Shown here piece after piece: positions 1-8,427 of a DNA stretch of 45,715 nt (position 1 is the first letter of the stretch; each line of letters opens with the position of its first letter). Origin of the DNA: PGYR01 sp048267165 (GTDB taxonomy: Bacteria; Bacteroidota; Ignavibacteria; Kapaibacteriales; UBA2268); assembly GCA_048267165.1 (NCBI GenBank), contig JBLWYD010000026.1, positions 1-45,715 on the forward strand, in the 5' to 3' direction. The notes beneath the pieces were generated by a model. It saw only the letters and a list, made by a program, of their open reading frames with translations. It ran no database searches and was not told where the DNA came from. Made by a program: the position numbers and the translations under genes.

Positions 1-94
1 TAATAACTAATTATATGAATATTCAAATAATTCAATTTTATCTTACTAAATACGTCTAAATCAATAGTAATCAGCTACAGAAGAACTAAAAAAT

Positions 95-1405
95 ATGAAT
101 TTCGATAATTATACAATTAAGTCACAAGAAGCAATTAATACAGCATCACTAATTGCAAAAAGTTTTAATAACCAAGCAATTGAACCAGCACACTTATTTG
201 CTGCTTTAGTGCAAGATAATCAGAGTATTGTATCTAGTATTTTATCGCGTAGTACTAATCAATTAGACGTAATAAAGATTAAGATAACAAACCTCATTGA
301 AAAGTACCCTAAAGTTAGTAATATAGACTCAGATAACTATGTATCTAATGATTTGAGGAAGGTTTTTTCTATAGCTAATGATGAAGCCAAAACTTTAAAA
401 GATGAGTTTATTAGTTCAGAACACCTATTATTAGGAATTATAGAAACAAACAATTCTGTTTCTGAATTATTAAAGAATTACAGTATAAATAAACAGGAAG
501 TATATAGTATAATGAAAGATATCAGAGGAACTCACTCGGCATCAGATAAGAATGCTGAAGATAAGTATGATTCTTTGAACAAATATGGTCGTAATCTAAA
601 CCTAGAAGCTCAGAAAGGAAAAATTGACCCAGTCATTGGTCGTGATAGTGAGATTCGTCGTGTTTTGCAAGTACTAGCTAGAAGAACTAAAAACAATCCG
701 CTACTAATAGGAGAGCCGGGAGTAGGGAAGACAGCTATTGTTGAAGGAATTGCTCAAAGAATAGTTTCTGGTGATGTACCTGATGGACTTAAAGATAAAA
801 CACTAATATCGTTAGATATGGGAACTCTAGTAGCTGGAACTAGTTATAGAGGGCAATTTGAAGAAAGATTAAAAGCTATTATAAAAGAAGTTACAGATTC
901 GAATGGAGAAGTGTTCTTATTTATAGATGAGATACATACTTTGATTGGGGCAGGTGCTACTTCAGGTAGTATGGATGCAGCTAATATACTTAAACCGGCC
1001 TTAGCAAGGGGAGAATTACGTCTGATTGGCGCTACAACTCTAGATGAGTATCAAAAACATATCGAAAAAGATGCCGCACTAGAGCGAAGATTCCAACAAG
1101 TACTAGTAGAAGAGCCGACTGTAGAAGACACTATTTCTATATTAAGAGGGTTAAAAGAAAAATACGAAGTACATCATGGGGTAAAAATTACTGACCAAGC
1201 AATAGTATCTGCGGCGGAACTTTCTAATAGATATATAACAGAAAGATTCTTGCCCGATAAAGCAATAGATTTGATAGACGAAGCTGCAGCGAGATTAAGA
1301 ATTGATATGGATTCAATGCCACAAGAACTTGATGAAATAGAAAGAAAAATTAGACAATTAGAAATCGAAAAACAAGCTTTACTGAATGAATTGAAAAATA
1401 ATTAG
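95..1405 (+). CDS. Truncated ClpB-like chaperone: N domain plus first AAA+ domain only
   Basis: ClpB is a hexameric disaggregase of about 860 residues with an N domain, AAA-1, a coiled-coil M domain and AAA-2. This protein has 436. The start (MNFDNYTIKSQEAI) matches the usual ClpB N-terminus, so the 5' end is complete. Residues 1-145 are the Clp repeat domain. AAA-1 follows with Walker A GEPGVGKT (about 208-215), Walker B VFLFIDEIH, sensor GATT and arginine-finger ERRFQ. The reading frame stops at about the first helix of the M domain (IRQLEIEKQALLNELKNN), and the next gene starts 68 bases later. AAA-2 and the C-terminal assembly region are absent; I found no continuation in another frame nearby. 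The ATPase motifs are intact, so it may be a functional single-ring protein or a recent deletion product. Family assignment is certain; status as gene or remnant is open. A full-length clpB elsewhere is expected but not visible here. Confidence 0.85.
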   Translation: MNFDNYTIKSQEAINTASLIAKSFNNQAIEPAHLFAALVQDNQSIVSSILSRSTNQLDVIKIKITNLIEKYPKVSNIDSDNYVSNDLRKVFSIANDEAKTLKDEFISSEHLLLGIIETNNSVSELLKNYSINKQEVYSIMKDIRGTHSASDKNAEDKYDSLNKYGRNLNLEAQKGKIDPVIGRDSEIRRVLQVLARRTKNNPLLIGEPGVGKTAIVEGIAQRIVSGDVPDGLKDKTLISLDMGTLVAGTSYRGQFEERLKAIIKEVTDSNGEVFLFIDEIHTLIGAGATSGSMDAANILKPALARGELRLIGATTLDEYQKHIEKDAALERRFQQVLVEEPTVEDTISILRGLKEKYEVHHGVKITDQAIVSAAELSNRYITERFLPDKAIDLIDEAAARLRIDMDSMPQELDEIERKIRQLEIEKQALLNELKNN

Positions 1406-1413
1406 TTATTTTA

Positions 1414-1473
1414 TTTTTATAGTGATTTTTATTCTCTACTTTAGAGTAATAAAAAAAATGATTGCTATAAAAA
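1414..1473. repeat. Imperfect inverted repeat at the clpB truncation point
   Basis: Outer arms TTTTTATAG (1414-1422) and CTATAAAAA (1465-1473) pair perfectly over 9 bp. Inside them ATTCTCTA (1431-1438) faces TAGAGTAAT (1442-1450) with a bulge, giving a long imperfect hairpin that fills the gap between the truncated clpB stop and the TTG start of the next gene. It could be an intrinsic terminator-like structure or the scar of a small inverted-repeat element. The sequence is very AT-rich, so chance pairing contributes. Confidence 0.4.
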
Positions 1474-3351
1474 TTGTTGCGATATCTTCTACTATTAACA
1501 ATAATAACCTATTCAGCTAGTTCTCAAGCTATATTTGAACCTATTTATTATGTTCAAGATAGCAGCTATTTAAGGACAGCTACCAATAAATTCCAAAATA
1601 TATATAATTTTGGTGATGAGCTATTCATAACTCAGAATGGGGATTTTGGCAATCTATACATATTACAAAATTATTACGGTCAAGGTACGCCATTAGCTAA
1701 TAGTAGTTCATTTCAAGAAACTCAAAAATTACGACTTAACTATGAGTATGAAATATTCTCAGATATATATCTTTTTAATAAGAACAACTGGTTCATATCA
1801 TCTAATACTCTAAATTTTGGTCAAAACAAGCTAGAGAGACTAAATTTCCTTTTAGGAAGTAAATATTCATTTTTACAAAGTTCATTCCTAGAGGCAGGGT
1901 ATGGCAAGGAAAGAAATACAACAGTAGGTATAGAAACAATTGGGGATTATTATTACGCAAATTTCTCTCTTAATAGCTTAGAATTCGAAGAATTATATAT
2001 AAATAGTCAAGGATTCGCTGATATAGTCAACTTAGATGATGGAAGGGTAAATAAAGATATTAACTTGAGTCTTAACACAATCAAATCATTTGATGAAAAC
2101 AGTTCAATTTATTTTGATATTGGATATTTGAATAGAAACAGAGACAATCCTGAAATTAACCCTGGATTACTAGATATTCCTATTCGACGAAGACAGTCTG
2201 ATAAAATCCAACTAAGCACAAATTTTAATTTTAAGTTGTCAGATAAAATCTCAAATATAATTTCGATTGGCCTGAATAATGAACTCATTTCTAATAACTA
2301 TTTGTCAAGCTATAGTTCTATAAATGAATCTAACTTTAAGCGTGAAGTTGATATCTATCATTTTGATTTATCCAATACTATGAACTTTATAACCAGTAAA
2401 TTTTCATTATTTTCCTTTGTAAACTACAACAGAACCAATGAAGACTACTCAGCTATTAATATACTAAACCTTCCGTCTAATCAATTTGAAATCTATAAAA
2501 CTGATCAAAATAGACAAGATAGAGTAGAAACTTATTTCAATTTCAAGTTGAATAGTTATATTAGCTTAACAAGCAAAGATTCATTGAGTATTGGCACAGA
2601 TTACAGACTCCTCAGGTATGATACCCCCTCTGATAAGAATAATGATGATAGAGATGAACTTTCACTAGCAGGTGACATAGAGTATCTAAGGCGAGTTTCT
2701 AATATACTCTCGATTGGTATTAGAAATGAATTTAGGTTATTACATTATGTTTATCTTAAATCTCAAAGAAGTTCATCTAACAATTGGAATAGAATAATAA
2801 AGCTTGCCCCAACAATTGTAATTAAATCAAATACATTCTATTATAAACCAATATTTGGTATAAATGCAAACTATACAACTTACGATTTCGAGAATATAGT
2901 GACAGGAATTAATAGTTTCAGTTTTCGTGAAGTGTCTTATTTAGATTCACTACAACTAAGATTATCAAATGATTTTTATTTTGAGACAAAAAATGAAATG
3001 AGATATTCTGAACGAGGGATATTGTATTGGGATGATTTTGCGGAACAACCCCAGAGATCAAATTTTGAGATGTTTTTGAGAGGATTAATCATGAATAGAC
3101 ATGAAAATTACAATTATGGAGGTGGAATTAGATATTTTAAAAGAAAAGATATTCGCATAAGTGAGTTTATTTCGCAAAATAATGTTATTTTAAACGACTT
3201 TGAATCCATAGCTCCAGAATTGATTTTTGAATATACATTCGATTCGGGTAATTCTTTCAAATTTGATTTTTGGTATGAATTCCAATCAATTAATTTGAAT
3301 AAGAAAAATGAGCTTGTAAACTTTTATCTCTCTACAAATATAAAATTATGA
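1474..3351 (+). CDS. Outer-membrane beta-barrel protein of unknown function
   Basis: The 625-residue product opens with a signal peptide (LRYLLLLTIITYSASSQA). The rest is a long run of short alternating polar/hydrophobic strands rich in Asn, Ser, Tyr and Phe, with no long hydrophobic helix, which is typical of an outer-membrane beta-barrel. I recognise no plug domain, TonB box or catalytic motif. The start is TTG at 1474: an in-frame TAA at 1468-1470 excludes any earlier start, and TTG at 1477 is the only near alternative. The stop overlaps the next gene's ATG as ATGA (3348-3351), so it is probably translationally coupled to the HATPase and NTPase downstream. A role in envelope sensing is inference from that context. 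The family is not recognised. Confidence 0.7.
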   Translation: MLRYLLLLTIITYSASSQAIFEPIYYVQDSSYLRTATNKFQNIYNFGDELFITQNGDFGNLYILQNYYGQGTPLANSSSFQETQKLRLNYEYEIFSDIYLFNKNNWFISSNTLNFGQNKLERLNFLLGSKYSFLQSSFLEAGYGKERNTTVGIETIGDYYYANFSLNSLEFEELYINSQGFADIVNLDDGRVNKDINLSLNTIKSFDENSSIYFDIGYLNRNRDNPEINPGLLDIPIRRRQSDKIQLSTNFNFKLSDKISNIISIGLNNELISNNYLSSYSSINESNFKREVDIYHFDLSNTMNFITSKFSLFSFVNYNRTNEDYSAINILNLPSNQFEIYKTDQNRQDRVETYFNFKLNSYISLTSKDSLSIGTDYRLLRYDTPSDKNNDDRDELSLAGDIEYLRRVSNILSIGIRNEFRLLHYVYLKSQRSSSNNWNRIIKLAPTIVIKSNTFYYKPIFGINANYTTYDFENIVTGINSFSFREVSYLDSLQLRLSNDFYFETKNEMRYSERGILYWDDFAEQPQRSNFEMFLRGLIMNRHENYNYGGGIRYFKRKDIRISEFISQNNVILNDFESIAPELIFEYTFDSGNSFKFDFWYEFQSINLNKKNELVNFYLSTNIKL

Positions 3352-3752
3352 CAAAAGAACTATTAATATCTACTGACAATAATACTCTAGTTAAAGCTGA
3401 AGAGTTTCTTAATGATTTCAGAGCTGAGTACTTAATAGAGTTGGATAACAGTTTTATGAATATATTAATAGCATTTACAGAAGCTGTTAATAATGCTATT
3501 TATCATGGGAATCAGAAAGACCCCAAAAAAAGTATCATGATTAAATTAGAGAAAAACACTAAAGACTTTATAATCTATGTAAAAGATGAAGGCATTGGAT
3601 TCGTTGAATCAGAAGTTCCAGACCCAACTTTACCTGAGAATTTGTTGAAACAGTCGGGGAGAGGTGTCTTTCTGATTAGAAAATTAACTGATGAAATGAA
3701 TATAGATAGTTCAAATCGTGGGACAGAAGTAAAGATGGGGTTTAGACTATGA
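3348..3752 (+). CDS. RsbW/SpoIIAB-like HATPase (anti-sigma or serine kinase fold)
   Basis: This 134-residue protein is a stand-alone GHKL ATP-binding domain of the HATPase_c_2 type. The N box is EAVNNAIYHGN, the G1 box DEGIGF, and the G2 region GRGVFLIRKLTDE; the tail (NRGTEVKMGFRL) completes the sheet. Members of this family bind ATP to phosphorylate STAS anti-anti-sigma proteins or to hold sigma factors, as in partner-switching pathways. No STAS protein, PP2C phosphatase or sigma factor is next to it in this window, so the partner is unknown. It is locked by ATGA overlaps to a beta-barrel upstream and to a P-loop/coiled-coil NTPase downstream, implying stoichiometric co-expression. Family confidence is high; the specific role is inferred. 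Confidence 0.88.
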   Translation: MTKELLISTDNNTLVKAEEFLNDFRAEYLIELDNSFMNILIAFTEAVNNAIYHGNQKDPKKSIMIKLEKNTKDFIIYVKDEGIGFVESEVPDPTLPENLLKQSGRGVFLIRKLTDEMNIDSSNRGTEVKMGFRL

Positions 3753-5851
3753 TGTATGACAGCAAAGTCAAAATGATAAATAAAATTAAAGAGATTACTT
3801 CCCAAAGAGCTAAGTTTAAAATTATTAATATAAATGGCGAATTTCTAACTGGGAAAACTTCTGCTATACAAGAGTTAATAACGGATATTGAATTCATAAA
3901 CCAATATAATGTTTATTCTTATGTTAATGATTGGGAAAAGTATAATTATCTATTCGATATCACTTCGGATTTCTTTGAAAATTCTAACTTACAACATCCA
4001 GAATTTACATCCAATGAATCTCAATACTTTGTAAAGAGTTTTTTTGATACTCTTGGTACACTCAATATATCAAACAAGGAATTATTCAATGAAGTTAATG
4101 AGTATCTGTTAATAGAAAATACTAATCAGCTTGATGATTCACTTAAAAAGAAAATAGAAAGTAGTTTAAAAAATGATCTCAAAAGGAATCTACTAATAAA
4201 CTACTTTGAAATTAGTATAGAATGTCTAATAGCAGATTTACTTAATAATTTTTTCCCTCTCAATAATCAAATTGAGTCACTATCTGATTATCTATTATCA
4301 AGAGAGCCAATAAAAATACTACTCATCTTTGATGACGCTCAATCTGTACCTCCTAAGATTAAGAGTTGGTTTGAAATGTTTTTTTCCTATATGACATCCA
4401 AAAAACTAGGTGATTTGTTACTTTACGACTATAAAGGAAAAGATACTCAAATAAAATTAGGCGAGTTTTTTACCATTGATTTGCTGTACATAAGCAGAAA
4501 TAAATCATTAGAATTAATCGGTGATGATATTAAAACGGAAGTCCTGACACTAGGATATCTATCAGATAATGATGTCAGAACAGTATATAACGAAGTATTA
4601 CCTGATGTCGATTTAGCTGGACTTCCAATACTTGGTATATCAACTTTAGCGGACTTCTATTCGCAAATAGAGGAAGAAAAAGAAAACTCCACAGCAGTAT
4701 ATGCCGTTAACCATTTATTAAAATATGTTCCACCTGAGTATCAGCGACTCATCATATTTTCATCATTATTTGATGAATTTACTTTGAGGGATCTGAACTT
4801 ATTTGAAGAAATTGAATTGGATGAAACTGAATTCATAAGATTAATCTCAAATATAGATTTCATAACGAAATCTGAAAATGGTTATAGGTTGAAGGAGAAA
4901 GCAAAAAAACTCCTCTTTTCTGTATATCAACTCATATTCGAAAATATAGATTCAATGCATCTAGTAAATATTAGCAATTCTCTTAAAAATGATTTTCTAT
5001 CATTTTCTAATAGTGAGTTTGAATTAATTAGAGAATTAGCTTATTTCAAGAATTTCGATAAGACATTTGTAATTGAACATTATTTTGAAAATAATAAGAA
5101 TCTATCTCAACTTCTTGACAATAAGACAGGTTATTTTGAAAAGGAAAAGTCATTTTACTCATTGAAATCTGACTATTCTAATTTATTAATCGGTTATAAT
5201 TCCGTAAGAGATAGCAGTATATGTGAAGATAAAACCAAAAGGATTGAGAATATTTTTGAAAATTATAAATCGGAAATAGAAAAGCGAAATAAAGTATTAC
5301 AAGACGATGTAATAAACGTTGGAAATGAGATAAAAGAGTTTTCAAAAGAAAAAGAGAATATGGAGACCGAATCGGATGAATTAAGTAAAAATAGTATTTC
5401 TCTAAGTAATGAAATCAACGAAATTGAAAATAATCTGAAACCATTTATTCATCAGAACTCTAAGCGCAAAAGCACAGTTAATTTTATAGCATTAATAGTT
5501 TCGGTTGCTGTTATATTTAACTCTGATAGAATAGCCGAAATTATATTTGGGGATTCTACTGACTTTGATTTAGTTATAATCATTACGTTCTTGTTACTGT
5601 TAGTCCTATACGGGAATGGCTTGCTTAGATACTTCCGAGTTAAATTTAAGTCAGAAGAGTTACATGCTCTAAAGCAAAATAAGAGTAATAAGGAAAAAGA
5701 ATACGAAAAAATAGCAAGTGAATTAGAAATTCTTAATGCTGATATCAGAGCTAAAGACTCTAAAATAGAAGATTTGAAAAAACATATAGAAAGAATGAAT
5801 AAACAGATATTTGAGAATAAACAGAAGTTAGAAAAAAGCTTCCTACATTAG
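3749..5851 (+). CDS. P-loop NTPase with coiled coils and a two-helix membrane hairpin, unrecognised family
   Basis: The 700-residue product starts with a P-loop near residue 30 (GEFLTGKT) and has a Walker B-like strand ending in two aspartates (KILLIFDDAQS, about 187-198), so it looks like a STAND/AAA-type ATPase of about 350 residues. A helical region follows. Residues about 495-570 form a Lys/Glu-rich coiled coil; two hydrophobic helices (about 575-592 and 607-627) make a membrane hairpin; about 632-695 is a second coiled coil that could pair antiparallel with the first. It overlaps the HATPase by ATGA (a second ATG lies at 3752). Its stop interlocks with pdxH on the other strand. I do not recognise the family. 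ATPase-driven membrane signalling with the HATPase is inference. Confidence 0.75.
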   Translation: MMYDSKVKMINKIKEITSQRAKFKIININGEFLTGKTSAIQELITDIEFINQYNVYSYVNDWEKYNYLFDITSDFFENSNLQHPEFTSNESQYFVKSFFDTLGTLNISNKELFNEVNEYLLIENTNQLDDSLKKKIESSLKNDLKRNLLINYFEISIECLIADLLNNFFPLNNQIESLSDYLLSREPIKILLIFDDAQSVPPKIKSWFEMFFSYMTSKKLGDLLLYDYKGKDTQIKLGEFFTIDLLYISRNKSLELIGDDIKTEVLTLGYLSDNDVRTVYNEVLPDVDLAGLPILGISTLADFYSQIEEEKENSTAVYAVNHLLKYVPPEYQRLIIFSSLFDEFTLRDLNLFEEIELDETEFIRLISNIDFITKSENGYRLKEKAKKLLFSVYQLIFENIDSMHLVNISNSLKNDFLSFSNSEFELIRELAYFKNFDKTFVIEHYFENNKNLSQLLDNKTGYFEKEKSFYSLKSDYSNLLIGYNSVRDSSICEDKTKRIENIFENYKSEIEKRNKVLQDDVINVGNEIKEFSKEKENMETESDELSKNSISLSNEINEIENNLKPFIHQNSKRKSTVNFIALIVSVAVIFNSDRIAEIIFGDSTDFDLVIIITFLLLLVLYGNGLLRYFRVKFKSEELHALKQNKSNKEKEYEKIASELEILNADIRAKDSKIEDLKKHIERMNKQIFENKQKLEKSFLH

Positions 5852-6489
5852 GGGTATAATCGCTCTATTTTCCAACTATCATCGATAAGAATATACTTAA
5901 TCCTATCGTGAAGTCTACTCTCTCTACCTTGCCAAAACTCGAATGACAAAGGTTTAATAATATATCCACCCCAATTTTCTGGTCTTGGAGGGTTAACTGG
6001 AAACATAGCTTTTAATTCAATAATCTTTGCTTCCAAATCATTTTTAGATATTAATGGAGAGCTTTGGTTTGAAGCGATAGCACCAATTCTGCTTTCATAA
6101 GGTCGAGAGTTGAAATAATTATCAGAATCTAAAGTTGATAATTTTTCAACTGATCCATTTATCCTTACTTGTCGCTCTAGTTTATCCCAAAAAAAGAGCA
6201 TAGACGCATTTGCGTTTTCTTCTAAGTCAATACCTTTTTCACTTAAATAATTTGTAAAGAATTGAAAACCATTTTCATCAAATGATTTAAGTAAAACAAT
6301 TCTTGAAGACGGCATCATATCTTTACCGCAAGTTGATAAATTGAATGCAGTTGGGTCGTAAAATAAATCAGATTTTATCGCAATTTCAAACCAGTCTTTG
6401 AACTGATGAAATGGGGAAGAGTGGACATCAGTTATATCTAAAGAGAATTTTGTGTACTCTTGTCTAATTTCAGATAAATTTTCAATCAT
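5848..6489 (-). CDS. pdxH: Pyridoxamine 5'-phosphate oxidase
   Basis: PdxH is a cytosolic FMN enzyme that oxidises pyridoxine or pyridoxamine 5'-phosphate to pyridoxal 5'-phosphate. The family segments are present: SSRIVLLKSFDENGFQFFTNY (FMN binding), the RPYESRIGAIASNQS segment, and the C-terminal WGGYIIKP...FEFWQGRESRLHDRI ending WKIERLYP. I chose ATG at 6489 (MIENLSEIRQEY), which gives 213 residues, the normal family length; the longer frame to 6567 would run 86 bases into the desulfurase. The ATG overlaps the upstream gene's TGA by 8 bp, indicating translational coupling. PLP made here is the cofactor of that upstream enzyme. The stop interlocks by 4 bp with the convergent NTPase gene. 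Confidence 0.93.
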   Translation of the reverse strand: MIENLSEIRQEYTKFSLDITDVHSSPFHQFKDWFEIAIKSDLFYDPTAFNLSTCGKDMMPSSRIVLLKSFDENGFQFFTNYLSEKGIDLEENANASMLFFWDKLERQVRINGSVEKLSTLDSDNYFNSRPYESRIGAIASNQSSPLISKNDLEAKIIELKAMFPVNPPRPENWGGYIIKPLSFEFWQGRESRLHDRIKYILIDDSWKIERLYP

Positions 6490-7903
6490 AACTAAAGTAC
6501 TCAGACATTTTAAATTCATATCCTTTTGGTTCGAATAAACCTGTTTTATCATCTGAAATATAATCACCTTCTACTTTTCCAGCTATTATATTTTTAATTG
6601 CATCTATTAGATAATCAACTTCTTCGAATGTATTATAAATCCCGAAACTTACTCTCATTGCACCAGGTAAATCAACTTTACGTTTGCACATTATATCATC
6701 TTTCATTTTCTCCCCGGTTTCTGCATCTATTTTGAGTAAATGAGCTATATAGGGTTGTGTACAAAAACATCCAGTTCTAACACCTATACCATACTCATGT
6801 GCTAGAATTGACCCAACATAGTTATAATGCATGTCTTTCAAATTAAAAGTAACTACACCTAACTTGTCTAATAGTTTATCATAGTTCGTTTCGACTAGTA
6901 ATTCAACTTCAGGCATCGAGTCAAATTTTTCTAATAGATACTTTGTAAGCTCTAATTCATGCTCAGCAACATAGTCCATTCCGTACGCATCTAATTGCTT
7001 ACAAGCAGCAGCCATAGCTATACCACCAATAGTATTTGGTGAACCAGCCTCTTCTTTGAAAGGAAGTCCTGCCCAAACAGTTTCGAAATGAGTAACATAA
7101 GCAGCCATGCCGCCGCCAACAAACTCAGGATCACCTTCTTCACACAATTCACGAGGACATAAAAGTACTCCAGAACCATAAGGCGCATATAACTTATGTG
7201 CTGACATTACAAGAAAGTCAATATGTTGAGGATCATCAGTCGGTTTCATATCTATTTTTCTATGGGGTGCAAGTTGTGCTGCATCTAAACAGAATTTTGC
7301 ACCAATAGAATGTGCAATTTCTGCTACTTCATGATAAGGGTTTACAAATCCAGATACATTTGAAGCACCTGTTAGAGTAATAAGTTTAATTCTCTTTCCG
7401 TATTGTTTGACCTTTTTATCAAGATCATTCATATCTAAATAGCCTTTGTCATCTACTTCGATGTAATCGACAAAGTTATTTCTTCTCCAAGGTAAATCGT
7501 TTGAATGATGTTCCATACCAGAGGATAAAATAACATCTCCCGGTTTTAAACAAATTCTATAACTCAACTTGTTAATAGCTTCTGTAGTATTTTTAACGAA
7601 TATAGTTATATATTCCTTGGGACAAGCATTAACAAACTTTGCAACAATCTCATGTGCTTGATCGAATGCTTCAGTAGATATAAAGGATTTTATTCCTTGA
7701 CCTCTATGTATTGCAGAGTAATAATCAATAGCTTCATTAACTTTGTTTCGGACAGATAGGAATGATGGGGTACTTGCCGCATTATCAAAGAACGTATATT
7801 GACGCATTGAGCCATCAAGTAATCTTACTTTCTTATCTAAACCAGCTATATTCTTTCTGATTTCTTCAGTTCTATTATTGATCTGTTCTTTTGTGCTAAG
7901 CAT
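6482..7903 (-). CDS. Class V aminotransferase, SufS/CsdA-like cysteine desulfurase
   Basis: This PLP enzyme of 473 residues belongs to the class V cysteine desulfurase group, which takes sulfur from cysteine for Fe-S clusters and sulfur cofactors. Visible features are the N-terminal substrate loop (FFDNAASTPS), the SGMEHHSNDLPWR segment, LDAAQ, the PLP lysine in SAHKLYAPYGSG (K237) and the RTGCFC loop, whose last Cys (C381) aligns with the persulfide Cys of SufS. It is about 65 residues longer than standard SufS, with a longer N-terminus. No sufBCD or sufU/E gene is adjacent, so substrate and acceptor are not proved. A GAGGT ribosome site lies 5 bases before the ATG. It sits between gcvH and pdxH on one strand. 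Confidence 0.82.
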   Translation of the reverse strand: MLSTKEQINNRTEEIRKNIAGLDKKVRLLDGSMRQYTFFDNAASTPSFLSVRNKVNEAIDYYSAIHRGQGIKSFISTEAFDQAHEIVAKFVNACPKEYITIFVKNTTEAINKLSYRICLKPGDVILSSGMEHHSNDLPWRRNNFVDYIEVDDKGYLDMNDLDKKVKQYGKRIKLITLTGASNVSGFVNPYHEVAEIAHSIGAKFCLDAAQLAPHRKIDMKPTDDPQHIDFLVMSAHKLYAPYGSGVLLCPRELCEEGDPEFVGGGMAAYVTHFETVWAGLPFKEEAGSPNTIGGIAMAAACKQLDAYGMDYVAEHELELTKYLLEKFDSMPEVELLVETNYDKLLDKLGVVTFNLKDMHYNYVGSILAHEYGIGVRTGCFCTQPYIAHLLKIDAETGEKMKDDIMCKRKVDLPGAMRVSFGIYNTFEEVDYLIDAIKNIIAGKVEGDYISDDKTGLFEPKGYEFKMSEYFSYD

Positions 7904-7910
7904 AAATACC

Positions 7911-7937
7911 TCATAAAAAAGGGCAATTGAATTGCCC
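7911..7937 (-). terminator. Intrinsic terminator-like hairpin between gcvH and the desulfurase gene
   Basis: On the minus strand GGGCAATT-c-AATTGCCC (7921-7937) is followed directly by TTTTTT, a textbook rho-independent terminator after the gcvH stop at 7949. It lies only about 7 bases before the GAGGT ribosome site of the next gene, so the desulfurase mRNA either reads through it or starts almost inside it. Confidence 0.75.
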
Positions 7938-7948
7938 TAATAATAAAA

Positions 7949-8326
7949 TTAATGTCCGATTGACTCTTTATAAGCACTTGCACTCATAAGTTCATCTAAT
8001 TCACTTACATCAGATAATTCGATTTTTACAATCCAACCATCTCCATAAGCATCATTATTTACTACTTCCGGATTGTCATTAAGACCTGTATTAATTTCAG
8101 TTATAGTACCTGAAATCGGTGAATACATATCAGCCACAGTTTTAACTGCTTCGATGGTTCCTATTGTATCTCCTTTTGAGACAGCACCGTCCATTTCAAT
8201 ATCTACATAAACGACATCACCTAGCTCACTAGCTGCGTGGTCTGTAACACCGATTGTAGCGATATTACCATCTATTTTAACCCACTCGTGGTCGTCTGTG
8301 TATTTCAAATCATCTGGGAAGTTCAT
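7949..8326 (-). CDS. gcvH: Glycine cleavage system H protein
   Basis: GcvH carries the lipoyl arm that shuttles the aminomethyl group between the P, T and L proteins of glycine cleavage. At 125 residues it has the family length. The lipoyl domain shows YTDDHEWV near the start, and IGTIEAVKTVADMYSP with the lipoylated lysine in EAVKT, then the conserved G.GWIVKI region. The start is ATG at 8326, preceded by AAGGAG; the longer frame to 8359 would overlap the promoter box. No gcvT or gcvP is in the window, so the complex is encoded at separate loci, or the protein serves as a lipoyl carrier. It heads the gcvH-desulfurase-pdxH set, separated from it by a hairpin. Confidence 0.95.
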   Translation of the reverse strand: MNFPDDLKYTDDHEWVKIDGNIATIGVTDHAASELGDVVYVDIEMDGAVSKGDTIGTIEAVKTVADMYSPISGTITEINTGLNDNPEVVNNDAYGDGWIVKIELSDVSELDELMSASAYKESIGH

Positions 8327-8356
8327 GTTTTCTCCTTTTAATAAAAATTGGTTCCA

Positions 8357-8364
8357 CAAATATA
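8357..8364 (-). promoter_or_regulatory. TAnnTTTG -7 box before gcvH
   Basis: The minus strand reads TATATTTG at 8364-8357, an exact match to the Bacteroidota -7 consensus TAnnTTTG. It lies about 30 bases before the chosen gcvH ATG. No clear -33 TTTG is seen at 19-21 bp spacing. Confidence 0.5.
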
Positions 8365-8427
8365 AAGAAATTACTAAAATTTTCTTACCTTAATATAATC
8401 AATTGTTCAAAACACAGAAAAGTTTCT

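Noticed and set aside
6490..6567. N-terminal extension of pdxH inside the cysteine desulfurase gene
   Set aside because: ATG 6489 gives the normal family length and overlaps the upstream stop in the usual coupled manner.
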